This document shows positions 17,755 to 22,665 of a stretch of 64,000 bases of DNA, one piece after another. This DNA is from Microscillaceae bacterium (GTDB lineage Bacteria > Bacteroidota > Bacteroidia > Cytophagales > Microscillaceae). Within the stretch, counting starts at the first letter, position 1, and every line of letters starts with the position of its first letter. The stretch covers positions 10,185 through 74,184 of the forward strand of contig DMXI01000217.1 of NCBI GenBank assembly GCA_003483885.1. Reading direction: 5' to 3'. The notes under the pieces were generated by a model. That model was not told the origin of the DNA. It did not search any database and worked only from the letters and a program-made list of their open reading frames with translations. A program made the position numbers and the translations under genes.

Positions 17755-17801
17755 GTAACGGTTCTAAGGTAGCGAAATTCCTTGCCAAGGAAGTCATTAC
17801 C
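17755..17801 (+). rRNA. LSU (23S) helix 69-71 segment inside the SSU-like sequence
   Basis: 17756-17784 matches E. coli 23S 1917-1945 at 28 of 29 positions (single difference at C1924), starting TAACGGTTCTAAGGTAGCGA and including U1939. The next 17 nt (to 17801) fit 1946-1962 at about half the positions. In a ribosome this strand forms intersubunit bridge B2a and its base. Here it interrupts the SSU order between helix 35 and position 1335. Confidence 0.85.
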
Positions 17802-17837
17802 TTAAAAGAGAGGTGTTCTACCAACTGATCTGCGACC
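17797..17837 (-). tRNA. tRNA-Lys(UUU)-like 5' half, antisense
   Basis: On the minus strand AGATCAGTTGGTAGAACACC (D-arm) is followed by TCTCTTTTAAGG, an anticodon loop CTTTTAA with UUU at 17805-17807. The anticodon stem cannot close because the 3' side is antisense to the LSU segment; T-arm and acceptor are missing. Its 5' end joins directly to the tRNA-Gly piece. Confidence 0.6.
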
Positions 17838-17885
17838 GACAGCTTGGAAGATCGCTGCTCTATCTACTGAACTACCCTATTTTGG
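17833..17885 (-). tRNA. tRNA-Gly(UCC)-like 5' part, antisense
   Basis: On the minus strand: GGGTAGTTCAGTAGATAGAG (acceptor end, TA, D-arm), then CAGC-GAT-CTTCCAA-GCTG, an anticodon arm with UCC at 17846-17848 and a 3-nt insertion, then TCGGTCGC, the start of the T-stem. It breaks off there and continues into the tRNA-Lys D-arm with no spacer. Confidence 0.65.
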
Positions 17886-18018
17886 TGATGAATCCGACGC
17901 TTTTATCAACTGGGGAACCCAAAAAACCATCTAATCAGTGTATACGTTCCCGCATCTTGTACACACCGCCCGTCAATACCTTACCAAATAGTTATGAAGG
18001 AGCGACTTAAGGGACTCG
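17886..18018 (+). rRNA. 16S 3' major/minor domain end (1335-1408 and helix 45 region), helix 44 deleted
   Basis: TATACGTTCCCG (17941-17952) and the 20 nt at 17956-17975 (CTTGTACACACCGCCCGTCA) match 16S up to A1408, including C1400, G1405 and C1407. Immediately after comes TTACCAAATAG for TAACAAGGTAG (1498-1508), then GAAGGAGCGACT for the GAAGGTGCGGCT of helix 45. About 85 nt of helix 44, with A1492/A1493 in context, are absent, and the sequence stops before the anti-Shine-Dalgarno. Confidence 0.8.
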
Positions 18019-18074
18019 AACCCCCGACCTCTGGGTTATAAGCCCGACGGATTGCTAAAAACTCAGCTGATACA
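18001..18074 (-). tRNA. tRNA-Ile(UAU)-like, degenerate, antisense
   Basis: On the minus strand: CAGCTGAGTTTTTAGCA (broken D-arm), TCGGG-CTTATAA-CCCAG (anticodon arm, UAU at 18038-18040, four of five pairs), AGGTC, then a complete T-arm GGGGG-TTCGAGT-CCCTT. The 3' arm AAGTCGC has no matching 5' acceptor strand and overlaps the SSU-like 3' end (GCGACTT read on the other strand). The UAU anticodon is unusual in bacteria, which normally read AUA with lysidine-modified CAU. Confidence 0.6.
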
Positions 18075-18116
18075 GTGGTGGGATTCGAACCCGTGACCCA
18101 TTCCTTATCAAGAGTG
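18073..18116 (-). tRNA. tRNA-Ile(GAU)-like 3' half, antisense
   Basis: On the minus strand: TTGATAAGG (anticodon loop, GAU at 18107-18109), variable region GGGTC, and T-arm ACGGGTTCGAATCCC followed by ACCACTGTA. The anticodon stem cannot pair with the preceding sequence and no D-arm is present. The isoacceptor call rests only on the loop. Confidence 0.5.
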
Positions 18117-18118
18117 TA

Positions 18119-18146
18119 TTGTCACGCAGGAGGTCGCGGGTTCAAG
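18119..18146 (+). tRNA. tRNA-Asp(GUC)-like 3' half, sense
   Basis: TGTCACGCAGGAGGTCGCGG then GTTCAAG matches bacterial tRNA-Asp from the anticodon loop (U33-GUC) through the T-loop almost perfectly, then breaks off into GCGTGAC, which is the antisense 5' half. GTCACGC (18121-18127) and GCGTGAC (18146-18152) form a perfect 7-bp inverted repeat. Confidence 0.7.
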
Positions 18147-18180
18147 CGTGACAGTCAGGTATTCTAACCAAGTGAACTGA
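18145..18180 (-). tRNA. tRNA-Asp(GUC)-like 5' half, antisense
   Basis: On the minus strand CAGTTCACTTGGTTAGAATA then CCTGACTGTCACGC matches tRNA-Asp positions about 8-40 (D-arm, 5' anticodon stem and GUC loop) at roughly 28 of 34 positions. It faces the sense 3' half, so the two halves of one tRNA lie on opposite strands and both carry the anticodon. Confidence 0.7.
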
Positions 18181-18246
18181 ATGCTTTAGACAAGCCTTGA
18201 AAATCGTTATATTGATTATTGTTTTTAAATACTAAACCAAATCATC

Positions 18247-18843
18247 ATGAAAAAAATCAGTTTATTACTTCTTGTTCTTGTGTTGGGTAGTTTGAATTTA
18301 CAAGCCCAAGGCAAACGAGTGTTGGTAGCCGAACCCAACCACTCTACCATTGGATTTGCCATCCCAATTGCCAACTTGAGTAAAGTCACAGGCAAGTTTA
18401 CTGATTATGACCTCAAAATAGCTTGGGATGAAAACAACCCTACCCAATCTACGCTGGAAGCCAACATCAAGGTAGCCAGTATCAATACTGGGATACCTGG
18501 AAGAGACAAACACTTACAGTCTAAAATGTTTTTTGACGCAGAGAATAACCCTAACATCACTTTTAAGAGTAGCAAAATTGAGCAAAAACCAGGTAGTCGC
18601 AATGAATTCATTGCTTATGGAGCTTTTACTATGAGAGGAGTTACTAAGTCAGTAGTGATTCCTTTTAAGTACACTGGAAAAAGCGGTAAAAACACTTTAG
18701 GTTTTAGCATTCGCTGGAGTGTCAATCGCCAGGTATACGGAGTAGGTAGTGAGTTTAAACATACTACTATGAAGGAATTTTTGGGCAACAATGTTGAAAT
18801 CCAAATTGACTTTTGGACGAAAAAACCGAGGAAGAAAAAGTAA
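18247..18843 (+). CDS. YceI-family exported lipid-binding-type protein
   Basis: 198 residues with a clear signal peptide (MKKISLLLLVLVLGSLNLQAQG). The mature chain is a YceI-type lipocalin-like barrel: EPNHSTIGFAIPIANLSKVTGKF, TLEANIKVASINTGIPGRDKHL, FFDAENNPNITFKSSK, GAFTMRGVTKSVVIPF and the C-terminal beta strands. Members bind polyisoprenoids in the periplasm; the ligand here is unknown. It starts about 65 bp after the rRNA/tRNA mosaic and is the next plus-strand gene; any promoter must lie inside or just after the mosaic. Confidence 0.87.
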   Translation: MKKISLLLLVLVLGSLNLQAQGKRVLVAEPNHSTIGFAIPIANLSKVTGKFTDYDLKIAWDENNPTQSTLEANIKVASINTGIPGRDKHLQSKMFFDAENNPNITFKSSKIEQKPGSRNEFIAYGAFTMRGVTKSVVIPFKYTGKSGKNTLGFSIRWSVNRQVYGVGSEFKHTTMKEFLGNNVEIQIDFWTKKPRKKK

Positions 18844-19262
18844 TATTAAACGAGTTAGATGGCTATATGGTTGAATGGTTATATTGCTGCATTATGCATC
18901 GCATAATACCAATCTATAGATAAAATCTGTACACCTTTTCTTCGGTAGAAACGGGCCAGAGGCCCTACTATAATAGTCACTCGCCTCAGGCAAGCGACGA
19001 ATAGGTACTCGTTCACGATTTATCGGAATGAGCAATATTGAGAGGCTTCCAGCCGTAAATTTGTACAGGTTATCTCTATGGATTAGTATAAGGATCTTGG
19101 TTGTAATTCATTATTAAAAGTCGAGACGACTTCCCAGAGAAAATCGATACTTTCAAAGTTTTTCCTTTTTGCCTTGATAATGCTTAACTAAATGACATTG
19201 CTCCTTGGGCTGGCACACGCAATGACCAAGTGACCATTTACCTCAAACCCTAAGTTCAAATA
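18844..19262. other. 419-bp intergenic region with a dispersed repeat
   Basis: No gene. The stretch 19101-19133, ending AAAAGTCGAGACGACTTC, is identical over 33 nt to 34814-34846 (right end of an inverted-repeat element). Other small hairpins such as ATTATGCATCGCATAAT are present. It separates the YceI gene from the convergent histidine kinase gene. Confidence 0.55.
19101..19133. repeat. Dispersed repeat, solo right end (GAAGTCGTCTCGACTTTTA family)
   Basis: Identical over 33 nt to the right terminus of the element at 34597-34846. No matching left end is visible within the intergenic region, so this may be a truncated copy. Confidence 0.6.
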
Positions 19263-20615
19263 TTAAAAACTCATTGTAAATACCGTCCCCTCTCCTACCA
19301 CCGAACTACACTGGAGACTACCCTTGTGCTGTAGCATGATTTGGCGGGAGAGGCTAAGGCCAATGCCTGAACCTTGCTCTTTGGTGGTATAAAAAGGTAC
19401 AAAAATACGATCCAACACTTCGACAGGAATTCCTGGTCCGTTGTCTTTTACGCTAATGAGGGTTTTGCCTTCGCGACTTTGGTTGACTGCCAGTGTGATA
19501 TGGGGGTAATCTTGTTCTTCGAGGGCTTCCAGTGCATTTTTAAGGAGATTGATTAGCACTTGTTCAATCAATTGTACATCGGCTAAGAAGAATACATCAG
19601 TTTCAGGCACATCTATTAGCAAAGGTACTTTGGCTTCTTGCAGCCGAGGGCGTAACAAAGTCTGCATACGCTCTACCAATTCTTGAGCCGATACTTTGGC
19701 AAACCTAGGGGGCGGAATTCGGGTGAGGTTTTTATAAGTTTCCGTAAAGTCTACCAAGCCTTTGCTCCGGTTGTGAATAGCTTCTAATCCCAGGCTTATG
19801 TCGGTAATGGTTTTCTCAGTGATGGATTCTTCGCTCTTTTTTTGATTTTCTACAATAAGGTGTAGGGTATCACTCAGTGAGGTAATGGGCACCACTGAGT
19901 TCATAATTTCGTGGGTGAGCACCCGAATAAGTTTCTGCCAGGCATCCAACTCTTTTTCTTCCAGTTCACCTTTAATGTCTTGTGCCGAAATAAGCTTGAA
20001 ATATTTGCCTTTGAGGGTAAACTCAGTGGCTTGGATAGCCAATTGCAACAAATCCGTTTCCAGGTTGATTTTAATGAGTTGCCGCTCTCCGGCTTTGATG
20101 TTTTGTACTGTTTTGAGTAAATCTGGATTAATTTTCGCCAAATCGTTGATACTTCGTAAGTGTAGTTGGGGTTGCTGAAACATGCGCTTGAGAGCATCAT
20201 TGAAAAGGTGGATTTTACCATTGCTGTCAAAACTGATAATCCCCACATTGACGTGCTGCACGAGCATTTGTTGATGCAAAAAGAGCACTTCCCGCTCTGC
20301 ATTGAGCTGGCGAAACTTATCATTGATGGCGTTGAAAGAACTATACAAATGCTGCTGAGATTTTCCTTTGTGGCTCCCCGAAAAACGGGTGGTGAAGTCG
20401 TTGTGTAACAAGGCCAGCAAAAAATTCCCTAAATCGCGGTTGGTTTTGTCTACGTACCACAAAAACTCAATACTGGCTAGTACAATAAATACCACCATAT
20501 ACACACTGCGAAGATAGCGCTCAAGTACTACGGCTGAGTACATCAACATGCCAATGAGGGTTATCAGAATGAGTAGCCGAAAGAGTATGTTGAGTTTTAC
20601 GTTTTTATAAACCAT
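19263..20615 (-). CDS. Sensor histidine kinase (NtrY/NtrB-like)
   Basis: 450 residues from the ATG at 20615. Two membrane helices lie in the first 55 residues (LFRLLILITLIGMLMY and YMVVFIVLASIEFLW). A PAS-like region follows (VNVGIISFDSNGKIHLFNDAL), then the HisKA box VLTHEIMNSVVPI with the phospho-acceptor His, and the HATPase domain (N-box NLLKNALEAL, G1 VKDNGPGIP, G2 EQGSGIGLSLSR). The ATG overlaps the response-regulator stop by 11 nt, so the pair is translationally coupled; a GTG 30 nt upstream is less likely. It presumably phosphorylates the sigma-54 activator encoded just upstream. Signal unknown. Confidence 0.9.
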   Translation of the reverse strand: MVYKNVKLNILFRLLILITLIGMLMYSAVVLERYLRSVYMVVFIVLASIEFLWYVDKTNRDLGNFLLALLHNDFTTRFSGSHKGKSQQHLYSSFNAINDKFRQLNAEREVLFLHQQMLVQHVNVGIISFDSNGKIHLFNDALKRMFQQPQLHLRSINDLAKINPDLLKTVQNIKAGERQLIKINLETDLLQLAIQATEFTLKGKYFKLISAQDIKGELEEKELDAWQKLIRVLTHEIMNSVVPITSLSDTLHLIVENQKKSEESITEKTITDISLGLEAIHNRSKGLVDFTETYKNLTRIPPPRFAKVSAQELVERMQTLLRPRLQEAKVPLLIDVPETDVFFLADVQLIEQVLINLLKNALEALEEQDYPHITLAVNQSREGKTLISVKDNGPGIPVEVLDRIFVPFYTTKEQGSGIGLSLSRQIMLQHKGSLQCSSVVGEGTVFTMSF

Positions 20616-21978
20616 ATTTTTCCATTCTGCGATACATCGAGCCACGGGTCAGTCCCAGTTCTTTGGCAGCGTGGCTTACATTTCCTTTGTGTTTGACCAA
20701 GGCGTTTTTAATGGCCCATTTTTCCAATTCTTCTAAATTATAGTTTTCAAATTCCTTTTCTTCCTCGTTTTCTTCGGTAAGAAACTGAAAATCAGAAGAC
20801 TTAAGGGTATTTCCATCGCTTAAGATCACCGCTCTTTCCAAGGCGTGTTGCAACTCTCGCACATTGCCTGGCCAGGCGTATTTTTGCAGTTTTTTTACTA
20901 CATATTCGGGCACTCGGAGCGCTGGCTTTTGGTATTTTTTACAATAGGTTTTTAGAAAGTGTTCCGCGAGTAAGGGCACATCTTCCGGGCGATCACGCAA
21001 CGCAGGTAAATTGATGGCTACGGTATTGATTCGATACAGCAAATCTTGACGAAATGAGCCTTCTTTTACCATTTTGGTCAAATTCATATTGGTAGCACAT
21101 ACCAACCGAATGTCCACCTCGATGGGTTTGTTACTGCCCACCCTTACTACTTTACGGCTTTGTAGTACTGTCAACAATTTGGCCTGTAAAGGCAAAGAAA
21201 GGTTGCCGATTTCATCCAAAAACAGGGTGCCTCCTGATGCTGCTTCAAAACGTCCTACTCGATCTTCTTTAGCGTCAGTAAAAGCGCCTTTTTTATGCCC
21301 AAAAAGTTCACTTTCAAACAAGGTTTCAGAAATGGCTCCCAAATCCACACTAATAAATACCTCTCCCGAACGTGGCGAGCTACGGTGCAAGGCTCGAGCA
21401 ATCAATTCTTTTCCAGTACCATTCTCTCCCAAAATCAATACATTGGCGTCGGTTTGGGCCACTTTTTCCACCGTCTGAAACACCGATTGCATAATTTCAG
21501 ATCGTCCAATCATATTGGCGTACTGATAATCCATCGCTGAGCTAAGGATTTCTTTTTGAGAGCGCAGGTGCTTTACCGCTTTTTTGGATTGACTCAACTG
21601 ATAGGCTGCCGTTACCGTGGTGATCAGTTTTTCGTTTTGAAAGGGCTTCACCACAAAATCCACTGCTCCATCTTTGATGGCCTGCACCGCAATGTCTACT
21701 CCTCCGTAGGCCGTCATCAAAATAATACTGGTATTGGGGTCCTGCTCGATAATTTTTTGCAACCATTTTATCCCTTCTTTGCCTGAGGTCTCACCAGGGC
21801 GAAAGTTCATGTCCAACAATACTACATCAAACACTTGACGAGACAAGGTTTCAGGGATGAGTTTGGGGCTATTGAGCACTTCTACTTTTTTGAAATGCTG
21901 CTCTAGCAACATGCGCAACGACAAGGTTACGTACTGGTCATCGTCTACTATTAATATTTTACCTATTTTCTTGGACAT
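20605..21978 (-). CDS. Sigma-54-dependent response regulator (NtrC family)
   Basis: 457 residues. The receiver domain (1-125) has the phospho-acceptor Asp in VVLLDMNFRPGE. An AAA+ sigma-54 activation domain follows, with Walker A GENGTGKE, Walker B GTLFLDEIGNL and the sigma-54 contact loop GAFTDAKEDR. The C-terminus is a Fis-type HTH (NVSHAAKELGLTRGSMYRRMEK). The usual GAFTGA loop reads GAFTDA, a variant also found in natural activators. On phosphorylation it would open sigma-54 promoters; targets are unknown. It is first in a two-gene operon with its kinase. Confidence 0.93.
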   Translation of the reverse strand: MSKKIGKILIVDDDQYVTLSLRMLLEQHFKKVEVLNSPKLIPETLSRQVFDVVLLDMNFRPGETSGKEGIKWLQKIIEQDPNTSIILMTAYGGVDIAVQAIKDGAVDFVVKPFQNEKLITTVTAAYQLSQSKKAVKHLRSQKEILSSAMDYQYANMIGRSEIMQSVFQTVEKVAQTDANVLILGENGTGKELIARALHRSSPRSGEVFISVDLGAISETLFESELFGHKKGAFTDAKEDRVGRFEAASGGTLFLDEIGNLSLPLQAKLLTVLQSRKVVRVGSNKPIEVDIRLVCATNMNLTKMVKEGSFRQDLLYRINTVAINLPALRDRPEDVPLLAEHFLKTYCKKYQKPALRVPEYVVKKLQKYAWPGNVRELQHALERAVILSDGNTLKSSDFQFLTEENEEEKEFENYNLEELEKWAIKNALVKHKGNVSHAAKELGLTRGSMYRRMEKYGL

Positions 21979-22665
21979 GCAATTTTTGGGTTAATGATGA
22001 TGAATGATACATTCAATGGTTAATTTTTTTATTGTTTCATTGCTACATTGTTCTATTGTTCCGCTGCGCTTATTGTTCTATTGTTAGTTCCTTCGGCTGC
22101 GCTCAGGACAAGTGTTCCGCCTTCGGCCCCGATAAAAATCGGGATTTACAACTGATTGTTACATTGTTAGTTCCTTCGGCTACGCTCAGGACAGCGTGTT
22201 TCGCGATGCGCAGCAGAAATAACTATCGGTTTTGCAAATATGATAGTCAATTATGAATTATGAATTGATCAATTATATCCGCTTCGCGCTACTCTTCCTC
22301 CCTGCGTCTTGTTCCTCGCTCCCTGCTCCTCTCTACGCTTCGCGCTAACTTTTCATTTTTCACTTAATAAGCTCCCGACTACGAACTAAAAACTATGGAC
22401 TATCGACCGTCGACTGTGGACTAATTGGACTAAATAATTTTCTTGCCAGTTATGCAATCACTTCATTATCAAAGGCTTTCCGAAAATAAACAAAAAATAC
22501 GGATTCAGGCAAATGCCCACCCACGAAACAGCAAACGTCCATCGGTGGACAGCTTGAAATGAAGCTTACTCAAAAACAGCTAATAATCTACTGATTTACA
22601 AACACTTGCAGTTTTGGCTTAAGGATTGAAAACAACTGGAACAAAACCATATAACTTACAGCCTC
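21979..22665. other. 687-bp intergenic region with direct and inverted repeats
   Basis: No gene. A 30-nt direct repeat with one difference occurs at 22081-22110 and 22164-22193 (core TCCTTCGGCTGCGCTCAGGA). Between them, 22126-22152 is an inverted copy of 34698-34722 (CCCCGAT ... ATCGGGATTTACAAC). Stretches of low-complexity simple sequence follow up to about 22430. No promoter could be singled out for the permease gene. Confidence 0.55.

Larger units (their letters stand above)
17033..18018 (+). rRNA. Compact SSU (16S)-like sequence with inserted LSU and tRNA pieces
   Basis: Colinear 16S landmarks: GAGAGTTTGA (17033; 16S 5' end), GATGAATTTCTGGC (17076), CTAC ... AAATATTTG (17111-17139; about 340-370), CGGTAA ... 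ATTACT (17408-17436; 530 loop region), CCGATGAATTGC (17455; 690 loop). These five are weak. Strong ones are 17469-17512 (760-808), CCGCCCTGTAC ... TTCAAAAC (17569-17593; 880-912), 17652-17690 (907-945), 17700-17745 (helices 34-35), GAATCC ... ATC (17890; about 1335-1350), 17938-17975 (1366-1408) and GAAGGAGCGACT (17996-18007; helix 45). Total length is near that of animal mitochondrial 12S. Helix 44, most variable helices and the anti-Shine-Dalgarno CCTCC are missing, and the 1150-1335 interval is replaced by LSU and antisense tRNA pieces. Confidence 0.65.
16861..18180. other. rRNA/tRNA mosaic locus (SSU-like core with LSU segments and sense/antisense tRNA pieces)
   Basis: About 1.3 kb without a credible protein gene, made largely of strongly recognisable pieces of conserved rRNA and tRNA. 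In order: LSU peptidyl-transferase segment (+), tRNA-Thr-like (+), SSU-like 5' region, 530, 690, 790 and helix 27 cores, 915-940 and helix 34-35 cores (+), LSU helix 69-71 (+), tRNA-Lys and tRNA-Gly 5' parts (-), SSU 1335-1408 and 3'-end-like (+), tRNA-Ile(UAU)-like (-), tRNA-Ile(GAU)-like 3' half (-), tRNA-Asp 3' half (+) and 5' half (-). The SSU pieces are in natural order. The pieces match best where natural rRNA is universally conserved and are AT-rich and divergent elsewhere, as in mitochondrial rRNA. No clear TAnnTTTG promoter is seen on either side. Whether it is a functional RNA, a decoy or a decaying chimera is open. Confidence 0.8.

Noticed and set aside
17813..18010. 65-codon ORF within the rRNA/tRNA mosaic
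   Set aside because: It runs through antisense tRNA and 16S-like sequence; its residues are only the translation of those RNAs.
17033..18018. A functional full 16S gene
   Set aside because: Length is only two thirds, helix 44 and the anti-Shine-Dalgarno are missing, and foreign LSU and tRNA pieces interrupt it; a normal rrn gene cannot be claimed.
16861..18180. Sarcin-ricin loop, GTPase centre or 5S sequence in the mosaic
   Set aside because: I looked for AGTACGAGAGGACC, the 1067 region and 5S words and did not find them.
22081..22193. CRISPR-like direct repeats
   Set aside because: Only two copies of a 30-nt repeat, with no further repeats or cas genes; fits an intergenic repeat instead.
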